The notes under the pieces are model-generated. The model worked only from the letters and a program-made list of their open reading frames with translations, had not been told where the DNA came from and did not search any database. Position numbers and translations under genes: made by a program. From Daphnia carinata (Eukaryota > Arthropoda > Branchiopoda > Diplostraca > Daphniidae), in NCBI RefSeq assembly GCF_022539665.2, contig NC_081339.1, forward strand, positions 4,571,017 to 4,635,016: a DNA stretch of 64,000 nt, read 5' to 3'. Shown one piece after another: positions 1 through 11,260 of the stretch; the stretch's first letter is position 1; each line of letters begins with the position of its first letter.

Positions 1-903
1 AAATGGGGCAGGAGGAGTAACGCGCCCAGCACTTGCGTTCCGTTCCAGCGAGATACGCACGAGTGTATTGGTCTTCGACCGGCTTCTCTATCAGTTCCAG
101 TTCGGACAGCAACGAAGCATCGCGTCTAAAACGATTGGCGTTGCCATGGCCCGCTAGAAATCGCCTCATCATCTCGGGAAATCGCAGCAGACGTGGCCTA
201 GTGTAATTGCGAAATATTTTTACTATTCACGTCGTAAACGAAACTAAACAATTGATTGAAATCGTACGAGAAAACGAGATGAATTAATTTGCCCAGCATT
301 CCGTAGTGCCCTAATGGGGCTTCGGCCAACTCGCAAATGGCTCGTTGCAAACAAAGTTCTCCGTCGAATCCAAACCTTAATTGAAATAGTAAGCGCGATC
401 GTTACATACTGAAAAATGAAAGAACAATCGATTAGCAAAGATTTAAAATTGGCCTACTTTTTGAACAGAGTTTCGATGTGCTGGTAGATTGTTCTCCTTT
501 GTTCGTTTGCCCTTTGCTCTTCAAGAAATTCGTAATCGATGACCTTAGTAGTTGTTTCCCCATCGCTCAGATCACTTTCGAGCCGCTCCAAATTACCATA
601 GAGATTATTGAGCTGCGCGTGTGTTGGCAAAACGAAGCGGAAGGGTAGACTCATGGTGAACGACGTGAACGTATTGTTAAGTGGGTTTATGCCCACTGAC
701 ATATCGAAAGATATTTTGCAGCTCGTGTTGGCCGGCAACGACAGAGCGGTCCGTCTGGAACTACGTCTTCCAACTGGAGACTCCTCTTCAGGCTCTCCTG
801 TATTGAGGGTCACTGGCTCTTCGTTGGCAGTCGTTTCGACGTTGTTAAAGACGAAGATGAGGCTTCCTGTCACTAGCAATAGCCAGATGCGGATCATTTT
901 CAA
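1..903 (-). CDS. DM4/DM12-family secreted protein, copy 1 (partial at left edge)
   Basis: The function of this arthropod family is unknown; members look like small secreted proteins. Three minus-strand exons join in frame: 903-468, 375-268 and 197-1, with GT-AG introns of about 92 and 70 bp. The product starts MKMIRIWLLLVTGSLIFVF, a clear signal peptide, followed by a basic RRSSRRTALSLP segment. It then has the family core: RRTIYQHIETLF, the segment ELCLQRAICELAEAPLG, and a C-terminal YTRAYLAGTERKCWARYSSCP-like block ending at the window edge. The spaced cysteines (CLQRAIC, C-W-x5-C) are the family signature. The last few residues and the stop lie outside the window. A related gene lies about 1 kb away in the same orientation, which suggests tandem duplication. 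Function is not inferable. Confidence 0.8.
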
Positions 904-1930
904 TTTTTAAGAATTATTGGAGAGACTTATTGCTGTGATGGCAGTGCTTAATCAACTGGCTTCATTTTCTCTGCTTACCTGTTTTCTTATATTTATTATT
1001 GGATTGGCTTGTTTATTTTTGATGAAGCATAAGTTGCGTGCAGGTTTCAGCTAAAGGTGGATTTGTTGATGCGTCTTCCCATGACTTTTTTTCTGAATTT
1101 AACAATCAAAGCATTTCCTGTTTATCCTTTACTGTACAGAATAATATGTCTTTTCAAACTGATCTTGCTTTTCATACGGCCTGAGAACACTCGCGCTCTT
1201 TAAAAGAAAAAAAAAAGGATGCAACATTATCTACGTAGGTTGCAATAACATAACTGTTTGGCATGGGAACGTGCGACGAGCTAAGTTGTTGTACCGGAAA
1301 CCAGATAACTGTAGCCAAGGGAATAAAGTGGGAGCCAGCGTTTTGACGTAGAAACGTGATATTATCCTATATCGAGATCATATACTGCTTACTAGCACCA
1401 GAAAGTTCAGAAAACTGAAACGCAAGCAAACTTGTGCAGAATCCAAATAAATCAAGTGAATGCATAGATGTGCGTAACCGTAAACTCAGCCGCACCAAAC
1501 CTGTATATACTGGTCTGCCCATTTCCAAGAAGCGAACGCTCAGCTGTAACCCAACTGGGTACATAGGTCGTGAAATACGAGACGCTGTCATAGTAGAAAT
1601 TTTAACAACAGTGAAGAAAAACGTAGTTACAGTCAAAGCCCGGAGAATGTTGGGAACGATTAATGGCGATGGGATTGTGGCTTTATGTGATCGAATATGT
1701 GAATAATCAGAAGCCTTGGTCTGTTACCTCTAGTACCTTGACTATTACATTTGGCTATGAATATAAATAATTAAAAATACATATACTGTATGTATCGGCT
1801 TTAAAAACGGGATGTTTATTAATCGATTCATCTTCAACTCAAATAATAACCAACAAATATAGAGGCATCGAAATAGGAACTTTAGGTAAGGATTCAAACT
1901 ATAGACAGGAGTTATCAGTAGTCTAGTAGT
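904..1930. other. Spacer between the two DM4/DM12 genes
   Basis: I see no supported gene here. It should contain the promoter of copy 1 (right of 903) and the 3' end of copy 2. Overlapping open frames at 1367-1706 exist on both strands but show no recognisable domain and no splice context. Confidence 0.5.
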
Positions 1931-2771
1931 TTAAAAATGGATATGGGACAAGCAGAGAAATGAATTGAACATCCACTTGTTTTTCTTCCTTTCAGGTAGG
2001 CGTCGGTGTAGTCGTCTTCAATCGATTGCCCCAAATAATGAAATTCAACTGGCAGTGAGGTGACGTTGATTGGACTTATATTGAATTGCGGCTGGACTTC
2101 CCTCGTAGTCGACGGCCTGGTGATGGAGAATCAAAAGTAAGTATTTATATTTTAGTAAAGAGAAATTGAGAATTCAATTCTTACTTACAGAAACAAAAGC
2201 TCAAAAATTTTGCCAAACAGGCCGTGGCTGCCTAATGGCGCTTCAGCCAGCTCGCAAATGGCTCGCTTCACGCAGACTTGGCCGTTGAGTCCAAAGCTAT
2301 TTCGAGATATCAAACGATTTTAGAATTGATTTAACCAATAATTTATAAAACGTCAGACGTAACAAAAACGAATCACTTTTGAAAGAAACTTTCTGCATAT
2401 TGATAAATCTGTCTTCGATCGTGGTTAGCTCTCTGATCGTCCACGAATTCGTGGCTCAGCTCGTTCGAAGTGTCGGTATCGTTGTCGTCCTTTGGTGCTT
2501 CGGGTAAAAAGCCCAAACTAACGTAAAGCTCATTCAACGTGCTGGCGGTCGGTAGATCGAACGTAAGTGGCAGGTCGAACCATAGGTAAGTCAGGGTTGT
2601 GTTGATTAACGGAACGACTGGAATAATCAAATCCATCGTGACCGTGAGAGAACTACCGGTGGGCAGAGATAGGGCCGAACGGCGAACTTTGCTACGTATT
2701 TTTGCGGAATCTACCCGAATCGTAAGGACAGCCACAAATAGTGACATCGTAAAAAATGGATGTAATTTCAT
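1931..2771 (-). CDS. DM4/DM12-family secreted protein, copy 2, frame broken near the C-terminus
   Basis: Second member of the arthropod DM4/DM12 family, function unknown. Exons on the minus strand are 2771-2377, about 2298-2184 and 2116-1931. The product begins MKLHPFFTMSLFVAVLTIRV (signal peptide), has a basic RSKVRRSALSLP segment, then RRQIYQYAESFFQ, CVKRAICELAEAPLG and EDDYTDAYLKGRKK. As written, the frame then runs into NKWMFNSF and stops at 1931-1933. The conserved ending (TSGC, then SIHFSACPIS, stopping near 1915) is present one frame over. Removing one A from the A5 run (minus strand; T5 at 1980-1984) would restore the family pattern Y-x2-A-x3-G-x5-C-x6-CP. This is either a real frameshift or a homopolymer error. 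The copy shares exon layout with copy 1. Confidence 0.75.
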
Positions 2772-3816
2772 CGCGAAAGGTTTTTGGAGATTCCTAACTA
2801 TACCTCATTGACTTGTGGATCACAACTATGGCGCGATCAGAACGTCGGCATTACTTAAATAGATAAAATTCTCATGTTAGCTGTTGTGTCCTTTTTCGTG
2901 ACAGCCATTGAAGAGTTCCCAGGCGTTCTTTCTAATGTCGTGGTATTTACCGTTGGAATACATATGTTCTCATCCTCTCAGGTTATGAACAGTGGGAATG
3001 GGATTTCCGGCTGTAGAAAGAATGACAAACGATCAATGGGGATTGACAGAATGGAACAAACTTCATTTGAACGTGATTCACATATATTTTTTGGACGAAA
3101 GAAATAGATTGTATAGCGGTAGTTTTAAAGTTATTTCTTGCATTTTTAGTTTGTGCCAGGAATTCTCAAAAACTAAATGCTGAAAAGCAGATGTTTGATG
3201 CTAAACTTGTCGTTATTCCGCTTTTAATTTAAAAGTTGCTTCCATTTTTTTCTAAATCTTTTTCAATTTCCCTAGGAGCTGTCGTGAGAGCAGCTATTCA
3301 AATTAGGGACACTATATAAAGAAAAATTACGGAAAATCAGAAGAAAATAATTGGGAATTGAAAGGCTTAAAAAGGTGTCCAGCTTTCATACCGAAAGAAT
3401 TACTCTCCTAGTTCGGTTGAAGAATGCGGAATGAATGCTGTTTACTAATACCAGGGTTTGCAGCTTAGATTAACCGGTAAAATCGTCTGTCAGATGTAGA
3501 AGCCCTTGCTGTCAGTTATCTCGTACTGTACATAAGTAAAAATATAAATTAGCAAAACGCTTAACAATACATTTCTCATTAACTCTGTTTCCACGAAATG
3601 ACTATCTTTTAATCCAGCATTTGGCCATCAGATCATCATATATTGAACACAATTTTAACAATGTTCTAAGCTGTTAAAATCAAAAGTGAGCGTTTTTATG
3701 ACAATTTTTAAAAGTTAATTCATCAACATTTGGGTTTTTTGTTTTAAATAGGAAGGAACTTCGTCGTCTGGACTACATTTTGAAAATTTACAAGGTTACT
3801 TGGTACTAAGGTAACC
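2772..3816. other. Divergent intergenic region between DM4/DM12 copy 2 and PGGT1B
   Basis: The region separates two divergent genes and should hold both promoters. It is A/T-rich. The short open frames at 2874-3183 have no recognisable protein signature. No convincing TATA box or other site was identified. Confidence 0.45.
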
Positions 3817-5306
<1,490 letters not shown>

Positions 5307-5412
5307 ACAAAGATATCTGGCTATGCACAATTTAACGAAACAGATTTTACATCTCATGTTAATTATACGCCGTCATGTATTCACGATCCCAACCGAGCTC
5401 AAAAAACGTACT

Positions 5413-6550
5413 TTAAAATCCATATTTTGCCTGTGTCTGTCGTTTGGTGGATTTGTTTTGCGCCCATTGGTTCTTGAGGTCCACCTCACGGGCTTTGGCT
5501 TGAGCAGCTAAGTAAGTGATTTGATGTTTCTTCTTCTGTAACTTGTTGTATGCAATATCTGGTCCTCTAGTGTTCGACTTTTCTTCGGAGATTGCTTTCA
5601 GGTAAGACATGTTAGGGTCGTACGTCAAACGCTCGCCTTTAATTTCAATGATCTGTGCGTCATCGGGTAGCTTACGTTTAACACCAGAGGAGCCCTGAAG
5701 TGCTTGTAACTAAACAAACAGACCAATGTAGATTGTGCATCGTAATTTAATTGGATAAGTACTTACTGCAACATTATCCAGTTCCAGTCCAGGCTCTTCT
5801 CTTTGTTGGTACAGGGAGGCTGAATCTAGCATTGCTGCCATATTATACTGCTGGTTAGTGGGCATGATGGGATATACTATTTCATCCTGTTGAGTTGTAG
5901 TAGTGATCGTTTGGAAGGCTGCCCCAACATCCATGGGTTCAACTTGCACTTTTAGTGTTGGCTCATCCATTGTGAAAAAGCTATCAGATATATCTTCATC
6001 ATCAGAATCTTTCTTCAATGTCTGTTGCCTTGCCACAGATTGGGGAATTAAAGGTAGACTTTTCTTTATGGGATCTTTGCTAACTGGTTTACTAACAGTA
6101 AAGGCAGGCTCATGGGGTGAATTTTTTGGAGGAGGCAATTTTGAAAATAGCTTTGACTGTCCTGCAACAGATATATTGTCAACTGCTCGTGCTTTCTTCT
6201 TATCTGTGTTGTCGTCCAGCTAGAAATGAAAAAGGAATGTTAATATTTCATTAAAGATTGAAGTTCTTGTAGAAATCAAATGTTACATCAACTAATGAGG
6301 GAATACCAATCATAATTTTTCCATTTATCCTATGGCTTATGCTTGTCAATAGATCAAACTTTGTTAAATTCGTCTTTTCTCTGTTTGCAAGCTCTGCCAA
6401 TTTAAGTTCCTTTTCTGAAGGTTTAGGTAATTCGTTGTCTTCGCGGAGGCTCTCAGTTAAAAGGTTCTGTTTGGTAATTGCAGTTGATTGGTTCATTCCA
6501 TCATCAGATTCACTGTCACTTTCATCGTATGCAACAAGATTTGACGCCAT
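5413..6550 (-). CDS. PRCC: PRCC-like proline-rich nuclear protein
   Basis: Homolog of the protein named from papillary renal cell carcinoma translocations, a nuclear factor linked to pre-mRNA splicing and mitotic checkpoint control. Three minus-strand exons (6550-6287, 6219-5767, 5709-5413) give 337 residues. The start MASNLVAYDESDSESDD is the usual acidic N-terminus. The middle is low complexity with prolines and an acidic DSDDEDISD patch. The strongest evidence is the C-terminus: KKKHQITYLAAQAKAREVDL, then LKNQWAQNKSTKRQTQAKYGF, which matches the conserved end of PRCC (human ends RRQTQAKYGF). It is shorter than human (about 491) because the proline-rich N-terminal half is reduced. Intron phases are consistent throughout. 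Confidence 0.9.
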
Positions 6551-7170
6551 TCTCTTATTGTTTGAAGAATATTAAAATAGAATTGCAGTATTGATATAAC
6601 TTTCAAGCTCCGATGTGTAGCTAGAGATGGCTTTCAAGGGTCGGCTGCTTTTTGACAGACACATAGTAAACTAAAGGCCACCTGGTGTCGACTGTTTCAG
6701 GTGGCTTTACACTTTAGGAAAAGCCCAACTTTCTTTAGTCGGGCTTAAAATTTTTTTTTTGAAAAAACTGACACTCATCAGAATTGGTTGAATGTCACTT
6801 AGTATACTCAAAATTGAATACTGATTCCGGGAAAACTGCTGTTTTTTTTAATTATGTTAATCGTTTTTGAAATACACCGAATATTTTTTTTTAATTTTCT
6901 CGTAATGACCTATGCGTCCACAAGAGGCGCCTTAAACCGTGGCTCATCGGGCAGTTTTTTTTTTTAGGCATATTTCTAGATTGGCTTAACGCGTGCAGTT
7001 TGCTGTCTACCTTCCTCGGTAGATTTTACTTCTTGACCTCGCGGCTTTTTCGATTTTTGGTATTTAATTTACTCGTTTTCCATTCATTCTGATCTACATT
7101 TTTTCTGTCCAGAGTCACAAGGTAAGTGTATTTTTGTATTCCTAGTGTGATTACTTTAATATGGTTTTGT
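6551..7170. other. Spacer between PRCC and the Vasa relic
   Basis: This non-coding stretch holds the presumed PRCC promoter just right of 6550. It has long T runs (6750-6760, 6841-6849, 6956-6965). No gene or clear regulatory motif was recognised. Confidence 0.4.
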
Positions 7171-7179
7171 TTAACAGTG

Positions 7180-8874
7180 TGGAGAAGGACACTTTGCCAG
7201 AGTGTCTTCAAGCTGGTGGGGGCGGTGGCAGTGGTCCGTTGACGTCACAAAGTAAGATGAAAATATCGAAAAATGTTGTCCACAGGAGGCTGCAGCGGCG
7301 GGGGAAGTGGTACCTGCAATGAGGTAAACAAAAAACATTACAACAACATTTTTTGTGCTCATTTTTAACGAAGAAGAGGGCAATGCCTTAAGGAGGATGC
7401 ATTGGTGGCAGCAGGTGTTACAATGTAAATATCAATTGTCTTCCCAAAAATATTTTATGTTCCAGTCTTCATTGTTTTACCCCTAGTGTCGTGAAGCTGG
7501 CCATACCTCAAAAGGCTGCCCCAAATCTATTTAGTGGATTGACGAAAGATGGAAAGCTGTGTGAGAAATCTGTTCCGCAAGCTGTGACATGCGATGAAAA
7601 GGAACTGTTTAAGGGCATCGTCTGTGGGGAATGTTTTAAAAATTTTGATAAAGTCGTCCTCCAGGTAAGCCATTTCCCGAATTTTATGATTTAAAAATAT
7701 CTATTGGGTTTGCTTTAGGTTACAGGAAAAGATGTACCTCAATACATAACATCATTCGAAGAAGCCGGCCTGCGACAACTACTACTTCAAAATATGAAGG
7801 ATTCTGGCTACATAAAACCAACACCTGTTCAGAAAGTTTCAGTTGCAGTTGTTCTTGCCAAAAGAGATTTAATTGCTTGTGCTGTCATGGGCTCCGGCAA
7901 AACGGTAATCCAATTAATTAACGCTGTGTAATTTTGAAACCTTGGTGCCCTTGTACCGACTTGATTCGAATGGGTCGGTATGAACTGGGTAAGTTGAAGT
8001 AAAAGTAATTTTGAGTTTGCACGCCGGTGATTGCGACTACTAAAAGCTCTAATTGCATCTAAGATACTCAACAAACCCTTCGTGGTATTCGTTGATTAAG
8101 TCATCTAAAATATTAAATTTTTTCATGTAGGCGGGGTACTTGGTACCGGTTATGAACATATTGTTAGAACAAGGTGTTGCTGGTGAGTCTCATGCCATGG
8201 GGCAAATGCCAGAACTTGTAACTGTCGCACCCACTCGTGAATTGGCCATTCAAATTCACCGCGAGGCGTGTAAATTCTCCTACAATTCGGTTTTAAAGTC
8301 TGTGATTATATATGGAGGAACTGTCACGAGCCATCAGCGGTCAAATCTTCAACTAGGTTCAGTGTTCTTGTCACGACCGCGGAGCGACTCAAGGATTTTC
8401 TCGACCGTGGAGTATTTGTCTTCTCGGGGGTCAGGTTTTAAATTTTGGACGAAGCTGATCGAATGCTTGATATGGATTTCGGCCCCAATGTTGAAAAAAT
8501 TGTCAACCATCCAAGGATGCACCCGAAAGTATGTTCTCGATGGCTTTTGAGTATGAGATTTGACTAATGTAATTCTATTTGTTTCTCTGTAGGGAATCCG
8601 TCGTGTTTGTATGTGTTCGACTACATTCCCAGATGAAATAGAAGCGCTGGCTGCGACGTACATGGAAGACTACATATTCGTCACAACAGGCATTGTCGGT
8701 GGCACCCATCCGGATGTTGAACAGCTGTTTTTTTTTCAGTGCTCGGAAAGAGATAAGAGAGCTAAGCTGATCGAAGTTTTACAAGATCTCGGTGATGCCA
8801 AGACTATCGTTTGTGTCGGCAGCAAAAAGACGGCGGATTTCGTCGCTGCATTTTTCTTCAATACCAACTTACAA
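7180..8874 (+). pseudogene. Vasa/DDX4-like DEAD-box helicase, decayed intron-containing copy
   Basis: An intact gene of this type encodes the germline RNA helicase Vasa. Exon remnants lie at about 7180-7250 and 7286-7326 (zinc-knuckle CGEGHFAR and Gly-rich debris), 7487-7663, 7719-7904, 8131-8528 and 8593-8874, mostly with intact GT-AG borders. Readable blocks are DEKELFKGIV, NFDKVVLQVTGKDVPQYITS, IKPTPVQK, APTRELAIQIHREACKFSYN, YGGTVTSHQR, TTGIVGGTHPDVEQLFF and VGSKKTADFVAAF. Damage is clear. Motif I reads AVMGSGKT instead of AQTGSGKT. One base is missing around 8350-8362. A TAA stop at about 8434 sits just before ILDEADRMLDM. Motif Ib is TTAERL rather than a TPGRL type, and motif III is STT rather than SAT. 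The C-terminal helicase motifs are not found. Retained introns argue for duplication of a genomic copy, not retroposition. Confidence 0.85.
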
Positions 8875-8905
8875 GTAAGAATTAAACCTGTTGTAATCGA
8901 CAGAC

Positions 8906-9326
8906 GATTGCACCGATCCTTATTGAATATACAGAAAATTTAGATTACATGCCTAGTATGAAAGAGATCAAGTATGTTACCAAAATTGGCTATCTCAATT
9001 CGCAACTTCCGAACTCATCCTCAGTCTGTCATTCTGATGCAGGGGGTCCTGAAAGAAGTTGGAACGTTTTGACCCGTCTCAGCCAATAAGTCTGTCTTTT
9101 TTTTTGTGCCTGGAAACCCATGATTACAACTAATTCAAATGCCATTTATTGTGTTATTTGCATAGGTATTAGAAAATGGTAGTCGCTTAATGATTAGTTT
9201 CTTGGCTGCCCGTCAACTTACCATCCAAGCAAGCACTGTTTGTCAAACCATTAGCCGAATACAATTAATACCAGTAGTTCACCAAAACAAGAGGTAAAGA
9301 TGGATTGCACCGATCCTTATTGAATA
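8906..9326 (+). repeat. 24-bp direct repeat pair, 397 bp apart
   Basis: The 24 bases at 8906-8929 (core GATTGCACCGATCCTTATTG) recur exactly at 9303-9326. They lie just downstream of the last recognisable Vasa exon. They may be a local duplication within the decaying 3' half of that copy or a trace of an insertion. No function is implied. Confidence 0.7.
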
Positions 9327-9539
9327 AATATTGATAGGCAAACATTTAAAAATTGATTCATGTTTCGTTTTCTTTAAATAGGTTAAGAATCATACTGAAT
9401 CAAAGAGGTATCTAGTCGAACCAAATTTCATAATGATAACGGTTGGAAGCCCGAAGGAATTTTTGAAAAATGCCTCCTGCCCATTACCTTCAGTCGTTGC
9501 TGCTGCCTGAAAACAAAGTATTAAAATTTATATAAATTG

Positions 9540-9935
9540 AAGTGCATATCTGGGCTCCCTTCTTTTCTGTGGCCCCGTTTCCCTTAAATTTTTAATAAGC
9601 CCGTAGGGGGTCATGCCCCTACTGTGATCAGCAGTAAACGGTTGTGAGTGCGCTGTCCGGAAAGGGGACGTGGGGGTCCCCATGGTTCGATGATATCATT
9701 GGAGGGCTGTGGGGCTACCCAAAAATCCGAATTAACGGTTAATCGCTCACGTAAAAGCTTGTCCGCGACCTTCGCTCTTCTTCCGGCTTCTCTTAGCCAC
9801 GCACCGGGTAATCTCCCCGGTGAGTCAACTGAGGTAGTGTCTCCCCCTACCTTGGTTGACAGCAACTTTGAAATCGGCTATTTTGCCCTTTCAAAGTTGC
9901 AAGTCTTTAAATTCTGCCGAATTTTGTCAATATAA
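9540..9935. repeat. GC-rich block with hairpin, probable mobile-element debris
   Basis: A 330-base stretch (about 9600-9930) is clearly richer in G/C than its surroundings and sits in a repeat-rich zone. Near its right end CAACTTTGAA (9863-9872) and TTCAAAGTTG (9890-9899) form a 10-bp inverted repeat with a 17-base loop. Open frames cover it on both strands but match nothing I recognise. A retroelement fragment is a guess only. Confidence 0.3.
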
Positions 9936-10242
9936 TTTCTTAAAAAAAAAAAAATTACAAATTTTGTCTTCTTTATTTTCGTGCTGTTGCTCTGTTTACT
10001 AATGTGAACATTTCCTTTTTTATGTCGCAATGTCATTTTATGGACATATACGTTATATTTTTGCTGTTCCCATTTATGGGAGGATATGTTGTTAGACGAC
10101 TTCATTGTTTATGGAACGATGCACTTTAATCTCACTTCATGGAGATTCTACACCTTTTAGTGCATTAATGACATTGAATTGTATACATGCATTGTATATC
10201 TAATTTGACATTTGGAGTTATATATATTTATTTAATTTCATT

Positions 10243-10318
10243 TTGACTGTTTAGGGAATTGAACCCTTGATTTCTGGCGTGCAACGCCAATGCTCAACCA
10301 TAGAGCCATGAGTCTCGT
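10243..10318 (-). repeat. tRNA-Ala(UGC)-like sequence, degenerate (tRNA pseudogene or SINE head)
   Basis: On the minus strand there is an A-box-like D arm (TGGCTCTATGGTTGAGCA), an anticodon arm TTGGC-GTTGCAC-GCCAG with anticodon TGC, and a perfect B box GGGTTCAATTCCC. The flanking bases cannot form a 7-bp acceptor stem, so it is unlikely to be a functional tRNA. A tRNA-derived SINE or a tRNA pseudogene fits better. Confidence 0.6.
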
Positions 10319-10504
10319 CAAATAGGTAACTATTTTTCCATGTCTTTTAAAGGAAACCTATTTGCACTTGTAATAATATTGTTGTGCGTCCCAACTCAAT
10401 TTAATATTTCCGTCTCGGAATGTCACCTATAAATATAATAGAGTAATTCATTTTTTGGATAAAGAAATATTGTCTACAGTGGGAACCATAACTCAATCTT
10501 CTGG

Positions 10505-10580
10505 CACAGAGGATCCAAACGTGACTCGAACTCTTGACTTTCGATTACCGTAGTCAGACGCTCTACCTCAGAGCTATTAG
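10505..10580 (-). repeat. Second tRNA-like sequence, degenerate
   Basis: The minus strand reads TAGCTCTGAGGTAGAGCG (an excellent D arm/A box), CTGACTACGG (like the tRNA-Arg ACG anticodon arm), then GAGTTCGAGTC as a B box. The 3' half of the anticodon stem and the acceptor stem do not pair. It lies about 190 bp from the tRNA-Ala-like relic in the same orientation, which suggests a SINE family or relics of a tRNA pair. Confidence 0.5.
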
Positions 10581-10959
10581 TAATTAGTATTACTTAATTT
10601 CTCGTAGCGTGCTAGTAAGCTACAGCGTAACGTAAAATAAGAAAAAATCGGTCTTATTTTTAAACCTTACTGTACATCACATGGCCGTGCATGATAAGGT
10701 TATAATAATAGTATGGGGTATATCTTCATGCTATGATCTATACTTACCAGGTATACCTTCCCATTAGCGTGATACATAATGCTAGTAGTCTCTGTTAACG
10801 AAGTAGTGTCATTAGTAATCAATCAAACAACAATAAAATAAAAAAACAAGCATGAAAGAAGCCACTACACCATTTCGTATATGATCATAATGCTTAAAAT
10901 GTTTGGCATATTAATGTTCATTTTTTAGTTTTTGCGAAATTGAAAAAAAAAATACAGGA

Positions 10960-11260
10960 AGTGACCAGAAGTAGACTATATCTCCAGAAATACTGGGCCC
11001 ACAACAAAACGAATTTGATTTTCGTGATCCTCGTGAAATTTAAGGTGTGTCTGACCTATTTTGACCTGTTTTTGGCGAAAAGTCCAATTTCGCCAAAATC
11101 GCGATTTTTCCTGAACTATAGTTCAGGGAAATTTGCGATTTTTGACGATTTTCGGGTATTTTTTACTGACACATGGATTCGACCCCAAATTTCACGAGGA
11201 TTACGAAAATGTGGTTTTTTTTCATTTAGACCAACAGATAGTGAGTTATTAAGCAATTTC
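10960..11260. mobile_element. Fold-back (long inverted repeat) element
   Basis: An imperfect palindrome is centred on CCTGAACTATAGTTCAGG (11110-11127, perfect). Outer arms at 11019-11041 and 11187-11209 are inverted copies matching at 22 of 23 positions (core CCTCGTGAAATTT). Weaker similarity continues outward to roughly 10960 and 11260. The structure is that of a fold-back MITE. Target-site duplications were not identified, so the ends are uncertain. The 146-codon open frame at 10940-11380 runs across the palindrome and is not considered a gene. Confidence 0.65.

Noticed and set aside
1367-1706. Overlapping open frames on both strands of about 90 codons
   Set aside because: No recognisable domain, no splice context, and each is the shadow of the other. 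Probably chance or old repeat.
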